This document shows, piece by piece, positions 10,083 through 19,511 of a stretch of DNA of 64,000 nt (position 1 is the stretch's first letter; each line of letters opens with the position of its first letter). Position numbers and translations under genes: made by a program. Under the pieces are notes generated by a model. It was given only the letters and a program-made list of their open reading frames with translations, was not told the DNA's origin and ran no database searches. The stretch is from NCBI GenBank assembly GCA_047967505.1, contig CM106538.1; one strand, 5' to 3'. The DNA is from Dipteris shenzhenensis (lineage: Eukaryota; Polypodiophyta; Polypodiopsida; Gleicheniales).

Positions 10083-11097
10083 GGTGCTCCTTCCCGGACG
10101 TGCTCTCAGCTCCTTGCCCAAGCTCCTCCTGCAAGTCGAGCTGCCCAAGCTTCTGCTGTTGGATTGTCCCTACAGCCCGTCGCCCATATAATCATACAAC
10201 CGTGCATCGTCGTACAGCCCGTCGCCCGTACAACCGTACATCGTCGTATAGCCCATCGCCCGTACCTTCGCCGTACAGCCATACTGTTTCGTACAGCTGC
10301 CGTACGCTTGTCCGTACCTGCACGCGTTGATAGCGCCATGCGTACGCCCAGTCACTGCTTCAGCCCCTTGCTACGCACGTGATTCGTACAGCAGGCCGAC
10401 TTGTTGTAATTGTTTGTACGTACAAACTTCCAACAGCGCTAGCCAATAGGTCGTTCGTACAGACATTGTTCTGTATAGCTGTCGTACACAGCAGCCCATA
10501 CACAGGAGGGTACCTGTCCATACAACAAGGTTGTACATTCCGTACAGTTTCGTACTTTTGTACAAAGTGTGTCGCCAGCCTTCGTGTGCATTCAAGGTCT
10601 TCCTACAGGTACATTTTGCAGGGAGCTACTGGTTGGTAAATCAAATTTGAGGCAGATTTTTGCTTTGCAGGCCATTTTGTGGGCAGTTTGAACACATTTT
10701 GTGTATTGGGAATTTTGTCAAATTTGGGGCTTTTGCATTTGTTGCAGAGAATTGCAAAAATTTGGGGCTTTTGCAGGCAGAGTGCAATTTGTGCAACATT
10801 TGGGGCTTTTAGACCATTTGCCCCTTTCTAGTTGCAATTTCAAGCCACAAATTGGGGCTTTTGTGTTGGGAGAGCAATTTTGCAGGTTTCAGTTTACACT
10901 GCCTTTCTGTAAGTGTTTTAAAGCACTTTTGGCAGGTTTTGGGAGAGATTGGATGCTCTGGCAGATTTCTGACAGAGACATTACAGAGATTTGAGTTGCA
11001 TTTTCAGCTAGTGCTTGGCTGTATTTTTTGGGACTTGTGCACTCCATTCCCAGCAAGGGAATTCAGATTTGCATTTGCTGTATTTTCTTTCTCAGAC
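10083..11097 (+). other. Copia element 1 leader: GTAC cluster and AATTTGGGGCTTTT repeats
   Basis: About 1 kb of untranslated leader before gag. Bases 10213-10613 contain 20 GTAC tetramers, and 10721-10870 contain four copies of a motif like AATTTGGGGCTTTT. Short open frames here are not genes. The two sequence types recur in the other copies of the family. Confidence 0.75.
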
Positions 11098-12210
11098 ATG
11101 GCCCAACAAAATCAGAATGATTTCCAGTTCAGTGGTCTCTCACAAGAGGATAAGCTGGATGGTACCAACTACTCCCTCTGGAGTTTTATTGTACGCAACA
11201 TTCTGATTTCCCGTAATTTGTGGGACTATGTAAATGGGGATGAGATCCAGCCAGCAAATGTGGCACCTAATACCCCTCCCTAGCAAGGAGGAGGCAGAGG
11301 TCGTGCATAGGGTACAGCTGTAGGACAAGTTATTGGTGCAGTTATACCTACCACTCCAGAGCAAAAGAGATGGGATTCATGTGATGCTTTAGCTTTGTCG
11401 TGTATTTCTCTTTCAGTGAAAAGATTCATCATTCCGCATATCCGGTCGTGTAAGACCTCAAAGGCAGCATGGGATATTTTGGAGAGCATGTATGCAGCTC
11501 GGAATGATGCCAGGGTGTCTTTTTTGAAAAGAGAATTGTCTCATACACATATAGAAGAGGGTGACTCCATGTCAGTGCACCTCACAAAGCTACAAGATTT
11601 ACGAGAGCAATTGCTGAATATCAATGAGATCATTCCTGATTCAGAGATAATTACCACCACTCTGAATTCTCTTCCTGAGTCTTATCTCAGCTTTCATACC
11701 TCGCTGAATTTGTCATTGAGGGGGCGTGCAAATCCTCTCAATTTTCAGGAGTTGATAGGACTTCTGTTGCAGGAAGAGCAGACCCAGGAAAAACATGGCT
11801 CACGAGCAGGTGAACATGCCATGCTTTCAAAATTCAAGCCTAAAGTAAAGGGACAAGCAAAGACATCAGCAAATCAGCCTTCCAGTGGTTCAGGAAGCCT
11901 TCTCAAAAGGCTAAGGGTGATGCAGGTAAGCCCAAGAAGAAGGGAATATGCCATTACTGCAAAAAGCCAGGTCACTACATTGGAGAATGCAAGAAGAGGC
12001 TTGCAAAAGAAAAGAAAAACAGCTCCGGTATGGCTGTTTCAGATTCAGCTCCTCATGCATCTGACAATGAGCAAGCTACAGCTAACTTTGTGGAGCACAA
12101 CTATGCCTTCTTGTCTTGCATTTCAGACTCTCAACTGGCTGCTCCGGATATTACAGCCACTTGTAATGATGACTCTTATGCTTTTCTGACATGCAGTTAC
12201 AATTCTTCCT
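11098..12210 (+). pseudogene. Copia element 1 gag (UBN2-type capsid, zinc knuckle)
   Basis: ATG at 11098 begins MAQQNQNDFQF, followed by DKLDGTNYSLW, the usual gag opening. The capsid region has SVKRFIIPHIRSCKTSKAAW, VSFLKRELSHTH and GLLLQEEQTQE. The knuckle CHYCKKPGHYIGEC (about 11950-11990) is in a shifted frame, so paired frameshifts flank it. In-frame TAG stops occur at 11281 and 11308. The first replaces a Gln codon (minus-strand copy reads PPQQGGG). Gag would form the cytoplasmic particle. It is defective. Confidence 0.88.
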
Positions 12211-12213
12211 AGG

Positions 12214-13365
12214 ATGCATCAGCTTTCAGTGTCAATGAGACAAAATACATGGTATTTTGATAGCGGTTCCTCAAAGCATATCACTTCCAGGAAGTGTCTT
12301 TTCACATCTCTGCATCCACCTCCCGTTGGTAAAAAGGTCACATGTGCCAACAAGTCCTCCTATTCAGTTCGTGGTACAAGACAAGTTGAACTTACAGCCA
12401 TTGATGGCTCAACTTTCAAAATTTCTGATGTCTTGTATGTGCCTGGTATCACAAAAAATCTACTTTCAGTGTCCACTCTTAACAGAGCTGGATTTTTTGA
12501 AGATGACAAGTGTGCAGTCCATGACAGAGAGCATGACTATGCTTTGAGATTGTCTAGCACTTTGTTACGTGGTCTTTTTCAGCTTGACATGAATGAGAAA
12601 AGACTAGCACATGCTCTTGCAGTTTCCACTCCTACTGCTGCTATGTAGAATGCGGAGTTATGGCATGCCATATATGGACACATGCATTATGGCAGCTTGA
12701 TGACACTTCAAAAACATGCTATGGTTGATGCATTGCCTCCTCTTGAAACACCTTTTCCACATGCCTGTAAAGGGTGCATTCTTGGTAAAATGCACAGATT
12801 TCCTTTCAAGAAGGATGGATCAGTAAAAGCTGTTCGAAAATTATAGCTTATTCATAGTGATGTTTGTGGTCCCATGAGGACTCCATCATTGGGTGGTCAT
12901 CTTTACTTTGTCACTTTTATAGATGACTACTCCAACTACACTTGGGTTTATGGGCTGAAACGCAAATCAGAAGTGTCTATGGTTTTCAAACACTTTGCAG
13001 CCATGGTTGAAAATGAATCAGGACTCAAGATACATACATTACACACAGATACAGGAGGGGAGTATTTGTCTGCAGATTTTGATGCATTTTTGAAAGACAA
13101 GGGCATTGCACATCAGCTTACAGTGAGGCTAACCCCTCAACAAAATGGCAAAGTTGAGAGAAAAAATCTTACTCTTATGGAGATGGATAGATGCATGCTA
13201 AAAAGCAAAAGATTGCCTCACAAATTTTGGCTTGAAGGTCTCATGTGTGCCAATTATGTTTTGAATGAGGCTCCCACAAAAGCTTTGAAGACCAAGAGGG
13301 AGAAAGCCTTCTGTGAATCATTTTCATGTTTTTGGATGCCTTGCATATGCTTATGTGCCCGTTGA
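12214..13365 (+). pseudogene. Copia element 1 protease and integrase N-terminal/core
   Basis: Aspartic protease: WYFDSGSSKHIT (about 12250-12290) and DVLYVPGITKNLLSV. The GAG-pre-integrase zinc region follows (LWHAIYGHMHYGSL and CKGCILGKMHRFPF). The integrase core shows the Asp-Asp-Glu residues in IHSDVCGPM, HTDTGGEY and NGKVERKN. TAG stops at 12646 and 12844 replace codons read as Gln in relatives. A deletion of about 19 nt near 13290 removes the YEGWHGRK segment and shifts the frame. Integrase would insert the cDNA copy into the nucleus. Confidence 0.9.
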
Positions 13366-15421
13366 GTTTCGGCATAAGTTGTCTGATAAGGCAATCAAAT
13401 GCATTTTTGTTGGGTACAATGCAGAGAGCAAGGGCTACCGTCTCTACAATCCTGTCACACGCAAGATTATTGTCAGTAGAGATGTTATATTTTCAGAAAA
13501 TTCAGCTCACACTCAAGCTGAATTTGATATGCCTACTTCTTCCGATGATGTCTTTGACGGATTACTACCCATTGCCTTGGGTTCCCCTGCTGATATATCT
13601 GATGCAAATCGAAATTTCCAGATACCTTCACATGCTCCGATTCAGCCACAGGATGTCTTACCACCTCCACAAGCAGTGGAAGAGGTTGTTCAGCAAGAAA
13701 TTGCAGATATACATGCAGTAAAAACAGTTCCAAATTGGCTGTTACAAACTCTCAGGGAGAGTAAAATTGATGCTCCATTACCTGGCAGAACTCGGAGTGC
13801 TGTAAGGCATGGGGGGGGAGCTCTTTCAGTTGAATCAGCTTATGCAGGTACTCTTCTTGATGAGGAGGAGCCTGAGACATTTGAAGAAGCACAGGATAAT
13901 GTGCATTGGATGAATGCCATGCACGATGAATTGCAGTCCATTCAGAAAATTCAGACATGGGAAGTTGTCGATTTGCCACCAGGTAAACATGCCATAGGTA
14001 CACGGTGGGTTTTCAAAGTCAAAAGAAAGCCAAATGGGTCCGTTGATCGGTACAAGGCAAGGCTGGTTGCAAAAGGATATGCTCAGAAAAAGGGCATAGA
14101 CTATGAGGAGACTTTTGCTCCTACATCCAAAATGACAACCATCCGGTCAGTTATAGCCATGGCTGCAAATTTTGAATGGAATATTCATCAGTTGGACATT
14201 AAAACAGCTTTCCTTAATGAAGACTTGTTGGAAGAGGTTTATGTCAAACAACCTCAGGGCTTTGAAATTTCAGGAAATGCACTTCAGGTATGCAAGCTGA
14301 ATAAAGCTTTGTGTGGGCTGAATAAAGCTTTGTGTGGACTGAAACAAGCCCCACGTGCATGGTATGCCAAAATTCATGCCTTTCTGACCAGCAAGGGGCT
14401 GCACAATAGTCCAAGTGAGAGCACCCTCTACATCAAGAAGGATGGGGGGGATATTTTAGTCATCATTCTTTATGTAGATGACTTACTGCTCACATGGTCA
14501 AATGAGGATAATTTTGCAGATTTTAAAGCTGAATTGCAGACCACTTTTGACCTGTCAGATTTGGGGCTGCTACACTTTTATTTGGGGATCCGGTTCACTC
14601 AAGAGAAAAGTGGCATCGTTATGTCTCAATCCAAGTATGTGCAGAAACTCTTGGATAGATTCAACATGCAGGATTGTAAGCCCATAGCTACTCCCATGGA
14701 GTCGGGGCTGAAGCTTACAATGCACGATGGAGGTGAATCAATTGATGTCACACTCTACAGTCAAGCTGTTGGATGCCTCAGTTATCTTTGCAATACACGA
14801 CCTGATATTCAGTTTGCAGTTTCTCAGGTGAGCAGATATATGCACAGCCCAAAGACTATGCATTGGCAGGCTGTAAAACGCATCTTCCGTTATTTGCAAG
14901 GTACAAAGTCTTTTGGCTTGATGTTTCCCAGGGGGGGTGACTTGCAGATGCATGCCTACAGTGACTTAGATTGGGTTGGAGACTATGACACTAGGCAGTC
15001 CACAAGTGGCAATTGTTTCTTTTTGGGCAAAGCTTGTATTTCTTGGTTAAGCAAGAAACAGTGTACAGTGGCTACCTCCTCATGTGAAGCTGAGTACAGG
15101 GCAGCTTTCATAGCGACAGTTGAATGTGTTTGGCTGCGTCGTTTATTTGCTTATCTTCATCTTTCATTGGAGGGTCCTTCTCTAATTCTCACTGATAGTC
15201 AGAGTGCTAATGCAGTGGCAAAGAATCGTGTGTTTCATGCTCGCACGAAGCACATTGAGGTTCACTATCACTACGTTAGAGAGAAGTTGCATGCAGGAGA
15301 GATCAGTATGATCTATGTGTCAACACATGACAATGTTGCAGACATTTTCACCAAAGCACTTTCACGTGAAAAGTTTGAGGCATTTCGCAATGCCCTGAAC
15401 TTATCTCCTTTTGGTGATTGA
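13313..15421 (+). pseudogene. Copia element 1 integrase C-terminus, RT and RNase H
   Basis: A 702-codon open frame, the longest in the window. It begins at the integrase tail (FHVFGCLAYAYVP, VSRDVIFSE) and crosses the linker to RT (WEVVDLPPGKHAIGTRWVFK, LDIKTAFLNEDL, catalytic YVDD in IILYVDDLLLTW at about 14470). It ends with RNase H (AYSDLDWVGD, SCEAEYRAA, LTDSQSANAVAKN, NVADIFTKAL). A 21-bp in-frame tandem duplication (14297-14317/14318-14338) repeats seven residues just before GLKQAPRAWY. The stop lies 38 bp before the 3' LTR. The frame is open but upstream gag, protease and integrase are broken, so the element needs help from another copy. Confidence 0.95.
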
Positions 15422-15442
15422 TCATTTCCTTGTACATGACAT

Positions 15443-15458
15443 TGGCACTGCAGGGGGG
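15443..15458 (+). other. Polypurine tract of copia element 1
   Basis: Bases ending gcaggggggt-type G-run directly abut the 3' LTR start; this is the expected second-strand priming site. Confidence 0.75.
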
Positions 15459-15733
15459 TGTTAGAATTATTGTTATAATTTAGCAGTGACCAATGTAATG
15501 TAATAAGTAGGTTAGGGACACTTTTCCCTCAATTTAGAGGTTTTTTTCCCTAACCACAGTTAGTTCACTAACTACGGTTAGTGAAGGATAAGGTTTTGTC
15601 ACTTAGAGAAAACCTATCCCACTCTTCAGTTGTACTACACTCTTCTATTGCAACTATTGCTTTCAGCTCTCACTCTCCTACTCTCTTGCTCTCCTGCTCT
15701 CACACTCTGCTCTCTCTCCCTCTCCAACTCACA
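15459..15733 (+). mobile_element. Copia element 1, 3' LTR (275 bp)
   Basis: TGTTAGAATTATTG to CTCCAACTCACA, matching the 5' LTR; followed by the TSD AGCTC (15734-15738). The roughly 3.6 percent difference between LTRs indicates an old but not ancient insertion. Confidence 0.95.
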
Positions 15734-15738
15734 AGCTC

Positions 15739-16405
15739 TAGCTGGCATTTCCGCATCATCTTTGTGAAACACCGGAGATGGTCGCTTTCTGTCATGTCCG
15801 AGGTAGGTTAGCCATCTTTCTAAATGATTTCCATTCCAGAAAAAAATAGTATCATTGGGTTATTGTCATAGACTAGACCTATTGCTCGGATGATGCCCGG
15901 ATGTACGACATCGCCCAAGCATGTGGCTTCTTCCAATGCGTTGGCCTTCAATGCATCAATGGACACAGAAACCCTCAGCACCTTACATGCATAAATCTTG
16001 TCTCTTTCAAAGGGAGTGACAAGAATATTGCACATGCTGACTGTTCCTTTCGTGCCTATGCCCACAGCTGCACTAGGTGTGAATCAGATGTCTCGTCGCT
16101 GAAGCAGTATTGGTCGCATGGGTCTTGGCACTTCTACATGATCACACAAGCCATGTGATGTGCTGGTCGCATGGGTCTTGGCACTTCTACATGATCACGC
16201 AAGCCATGTGATGTGCGCGGTGCTTGTGCAGGCGAGAATAAAGGAGATGGGAATGTATCTGCTGGTGCAGATAGATTGTGCATTTGTGGTGCAGGCGAAA
16301 ATACGGGAGATGAAAACTAATCTGCACGTGTGGTAGGAGGCATAAATGGAGGCACAAAAGATGTGAAATGTGATCGTGCATGTGGTGGGAGATGTGAAAA
16401 ATGTT
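15739..16405 (-). pseudogene. Protein-kinase-like N-lobe, arm A (5' part of copia-split gene)
   Basis: The minus strand gives a glycine-rich loop (GIGTKGTV), a VAIK-like Lys (YACKVLRVSVS), an alpha-C-like helix (LKANALEEATCLGDVVHPGI) and a hinge region (GLVYDNNPMILF). Towards the copia insertion the reading continues NGNHLERWLTYLGHD and FHKDDAEMPARA after a 2-nt deletion near 15850. Upstream of the G-loop is a Ser/His-rich tail with a 53-bp tandem duplication (16111-16216). Joined to 9170-9793 across the copia target site it would make one kinase domain. Arm B (17608-18144) is the counterpart. Confidence 0.75.
16111..16216. repeat. 53-bp tandem duplication in kinase 5' region, arm A
   Basis: Bases 16111-16163 and 16164-16216 are near-identical (tggtcgcatgggtcttggca start). 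Arm B has one copy, so the duplication arose after the arms separated. It shifts the kinase reading frame. Confidence 0.85.
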
Positions 16406-16425
16406 TGTTTGTAGGAACTCTTGGA

Positions 16426-16795
16426 CTGGCACTTATCTCTCTTAAGAGAGTTGTGTGTTACAGTCCAAGCTTAGTGATGTTTTCATAGATGCTTATTCTG
16501 GCACTCATCTCTCCCTTGAGAGTTGTGTGTTACAGTCTAAGTTTAGAGATGTTTTCAAGTACTTAGTCTGGCACTCAACTGTCCCTTGATAGTTGTGTGT
16601 TGCAGTCTAAGTTAGATATCATGCGACGTTGTCTTAGACACTTAGTCTGGCACTCAACTGTCCTTGGATAGTTGTGTGTTGCAGCCTAAGTTAGAAATCA
16701 TGCGATGTGCTTTTAGACACTTAGTCTGGCACTCAACTGTCCCTTGATAGTTGTGTGTTGCAGTTGAAGCCTAGTGTTAGATGGTGAAGTCCACG
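16426..16795. repeat. Tandem repeat, five units of 70-79 bp, each with a short hairpin
   Basis: Units start with CTGGCACT at 16426, 16498, 16568, 16647 and 16726. The later ones contain CAACTGTC...AGTTG, a short inverted repeat, then tgtgttgcag. The array forms part of the spacer between the two inverted arms. No function is evident. Confidence 0.85.
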
Positions 16796-16869
16796 ATTAG
16801 GTTATACCTAGGTCATTTTTTGTGTTTTGATTTTCTATAGTATGTTACATGATTTAAGGCTTGAGCTTG

Positions 16870-17190
16870 AGTTGAGAGGTTATACCTAAGTAATTTCTTA
16901 GACTGCTTGCATTGATTTTCTTATTGCACATGGCACTGAATTCTTTTTTGAATTCTGTGTTGCAGCTTACTGCATATGAGATGGCTCACGCAGGTGAGAA
17001 GTTGAATTCTTTTTTGAATTCTGTGTTGCAACTTACTGCATATGAGATGGCTCACGCAGGTGAGTAGAGAGGTTATATCTAAGTAATTTCTTAGATTGCT
17101 TGCATTGATTTTCTTATTGCACCTGGCATTGAATTCTTTTTTGAATTCTGTGTTGCAGCTTACTGCATATGAGATGGCTCACGCAATCTC
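16870..17190. repeat. Spacer repeats with exon-like 28-nt core
   Basis: Three copies of ttgaattctgtgttgca(g/a) are each followed by CTTACTGCATATGAGATGG and ctcacgca. Two are followed by ggtgag. A larger unit beginning gagaggttatacctaagtaa occurs at 16876 and 17069. The tgcag...ggtgag arrangement looks like splice acceptor and donor around a 28-nt micro-exon, but this is inference. Confidence 0.55.
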
Positions 17191-17204
17191 ACAAAGTCTT
17201 AGAG

Positions 17205-17370
17205 GAAGGTGCTGAAAAACGAGAATGTACACTTCTTAATAAATGTCGATCAGGACATCATTGAGATAGCTTTCCAAAATGGTGAAAATGGTGTACAAAA
17301 TTTGGTGAGGACAATGGCAGAGCGTGAAGGGAGGACCTGCGTGATCGATTTTCAGATGTTTTCATAGTAG
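17205..17370 (+). other. Possible short exon fragment upstream of kinase, arm B
   Basis: One frame reads RKVLKNENVHFLINVDQD and continues IIEIAFQNGENGVQNLVRT to a stop at about 17366, with codon use more like coding than the flanks. It sits on the same strand as the kinase N-lobe and just after the repeats with splice-like ends. It may be an exon of the same gene. Not recognised. Confidence 0.3.
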
Positions 17371-17427
17371 TCTATAGACCAGTATTTGTACCACTTAGCG
17401 ATGGAGGGCCGAGGATAACTCGGTCAT

Positions 17428-18144
17428 ATGTTGCATTCCACCCAATGCACCCACGTCCCCAGTCATATGTCGCATTCCACCCAACGTAGCCGCAAGCACC
17501 ACTGCAGCCACGCCACGCGTATGCACAAGTGCATCCACCACAACATATTGAACCCCGTATCCCTTTTTTTAAGATCTTTCATACCTAGAAGTTCTTCCTC
17601 CTTTTTCACATCTCCCACCACATGCACGATCACATTTCATCACATCTTTTGTGCCTCCATTTGTGCCTCCCACTGCATGCGCAGACCAGTTTTCATCTCC
17701 TGTATTTTCGGTCGCACCACAAATGCACAATCTATCTCACAAGCAGATACATTCCCATCTCCTTTATTCTCGCCTGCACAAGCACCACGCACATCACATG
17801 GCTTGCGTGATCATGTAGAAGTGCCAAGACCCATGCGGCCCATACTGCTTCAGCGACGAGACATCCGATTCATGCCTAGTGCAGCTGTGGGCACAGGCAC
17901 GAAAGGAACAGTCAACATGTGCAATATTCTTGTCGCTCCCTTTGAAAGGGACAAGATTTATGCATGTAAGGTGCTGAGGGTTTCCGTGTCCGTTGATGCA
18001 TTGAAGGCCAACGCATTGGAAGAAGCCACATGCTTGGGCGATGTCGTACATCCGGGCATCATCCGAGCAATAGGTCTAGTCCATGACGATAACCCAATGA
18101 TACTATTTCCGTTCTAGAATGGAAATCATTTAGAAAGATGGTTA
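17428..18144 (+). pseudogene. Protein-kinase-like N-lobe, arm B
   Basis: An open frame of 229 codons. A Ser/His/Thr-rich N-terminus of about 145 residues is followed by the kinase N-lobe: GTGTKGTV loop, YACKVLRVSVSV with the VAIK-type Lys, KANALEEATCLGDVVHPGI, and hinge GLVHDDNPMILFPF. A stop follows (TAG at about 18115), then NGNHLERWL in the same frame. Homology with arm A covers 17608-18144. At 18144/18145 the gene is cut by an inversion: the rest of the kinase lies reversed at 18466-19112. Unlike arm A there is no copia insertion. Confidence 0.75.
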
Positions 18145-18356
18145 TTGGACCATCATTTTTATCGCAACATTCAGTTATACAAATAATATTTAAACATTAA
18201 TTATTGCATCATTTATCATATTTGACAATTGGATCATCATTTTTATCGCATCATTTACTTATACAAACAATATTTAAACATTACCTATCGCATCATTTAT
18301 CATGTCACTGTAAATATACAAACTGTTCGAACAATGGAGTGGTGGATCCAAACTTG

Positions 18357-18482
18357 GATGATATATAAAACTAAAAATGTTACAAGTTCCATGATCGATC
18401 ACTCATGTTACATCCCGGCGATGATATATAAAACTAAAAATGTTACAAGTTCCATGATCGATCACTCATGTTACATCCCAGC
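18357..18482. repeat. 63-bp tandem duplication, kinase 3' region, arm B
   Basis: Bases 18357-18419 and 18420-18482 repeat gatgatatataaaactaaaa and the following sequence. Arm A (about 9188-9250) has one copy. Confidence 0.9.
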
Positions 18483-19112
18483 GTCCAAGAAAGACTGAGT
18501 CATTGGCTGGTCTAAGTCCTTGGTTTGGACTGAGTTGTATACCACATCTTGGAGCAATGTCAAAAATCCCACAAAAATCTGCAGTACTTGGATGTCTATT
18601 CGTTTCGGTTGACTTTTCCTGAACCGCAAATCGTCGTATACGCCCGATTAGAGCTTCTGCGGGCCCCGTACTTGGCAATGGTGCACAAATGTTCAAGATT
18701 TTCAGGATGTGATGAGACATGGCATACACATCATGTGCAACATCGAAAGGTAGGGGATTGGTGCAAAGGCACTCTGGAGCAACATGACGAAACCTAGCAA
18801 TGGAGCTTCGCACAGTGTTGGGGCTATCACTGAGTAATGCGGGATAGTGCTTTCTAGTGTTGCATGGGGTCATCATTCCCCATTCACAAATGCCTACACC
18901 TCCTCGGATGACTCCGAGAAGTGTAGCATAATGTTTTGCGCATGCAAATTATTATGCAGGACATTGTGTTGGTGCATGTAATGAATAGTGCGAACTAGTG
19001 CACTTAAAATATCAAATACATGCTGACGGACCCATGGAGCTCTAGCAGGCATTTCCGCATCATCTCTGTGAAACACCGGAGATGGTCGCTTTCCATCATG
19101 TTCGAGATAGGT
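18466..19112 (-). pseudogene. Protein-kinase-like C-lobe, arm B (inverted, catalytically dead)
   Basis: The minus strand reads FHRDDAEMPARAPWVRQH, HYMHQHNVLHNNLHAQN, MTPCNTRKHYPALLSDSP, RHVAPECLCTNPLPF and HILKILNICAPL. It runs on to a longer tail ending near 18466 (GRIRRFAVQEKST). The catalytic-loop Asp is Asn (HNNLHAQN) and the DFG-like motif is CEWG, so both metal/catalytic Asp residues seen in arm A are lost. A frame break lies between 18894 and 18876. It preserves the uninterrupted site where copia inserted in arm A (about 19037-19043). Confidence 0.75.
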
Positions 19113-19511
19113 CTAGAACAATTTGCAAAGATAAGTTCATTCCATTATTATCCTGCAACAATCTGTATATTCAAGCATGAGATCAAGTATTTGATTGAGT
19201 CCGAAAGACTCAATCATTATGTCCATGGAAAGCATAAGATATCCTCAACATCAGAGGTCTTACAGAAGGCAAGGGTTATATGGACAACATTTGGTTCTCC
19301 AAATCCTAATTTGAAGCGAAAGGTCACAAAAACAGACGCAGACACACTCACGAACTTCTATACTTCTTTGAGTGCAGTTGTGCCTAGGGGAACTCAAGAG
19401 CGAGAAGAAAGTATGACAAGCCTCAAGGTGGTGAGGGACAAATATGCGGACTACACTTCTATCATATTTCGTCCTGTTGAAGTGTTCAATGAGATGCTTG
19501 AAACGTGCATT
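19113..19511 (+). other. Unrecognised open segment between kinase inversion and gypsy LTR
   Basis: About 133 codons stay open across the whole interval, within an ORF of 19020-19565. Readable pieces include YLIESERLNHYVHGK, VLQKARVIWTTFGSP, DADTLTNFYTSLSAVVP and VRDKYADYTSIIF. The composition looks coding rather than random. It has no counterpart in arm A, and ends where a truncated gypsy LTR begins. I do not recognise the protein; it may be an exon or part of another mobile element. Confidence 0.4.

Larger units (their letters stand above)
6945..16410 (-). repeat. Inverted duplication, arm A (kinase plus gene X unit)
   Basis: Read on the minus strand the order is kinase N-lobe (16405-15739), copia insertion, kinase C-lobe (9793-9170), AT-rich tandem repeat, gene X (8875-7934), minisatellite, and a tail containing CTTGGTTCCTCAGCCGAGC-type sequence (about 7100). 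The same order is met on the plus strand from 17608 to 33230. Without the copia insertion the arm is about 3.5 kb. Innermost homology stops near 16410/17608 and outermost near 6945/33230. Confidence 0.85.
18145..19112 (-). other. 968-bp inverted segment carrying the kinase C-lobe and its 3' flank
   Basis: At the left breakpoint, agatggtta (kinase N-lobe) joins ttggaccatc (the 3' flank in arm A). At the right breakpoint, gagataggt joins ctagaac. Flipping 18145-19112 restores the uninterrupted reading ERWLTYLEHD seen in arm A. Both breakpoints are therefore resolved to a few bases. Confidence 0.85.

Noticed and set aside
10106-10382. Several overlapping 60-120 codon frames on both strands
   Set aside because: They are products of the GTAC-rich leader, with no initiation context or homology between copies at protein level.
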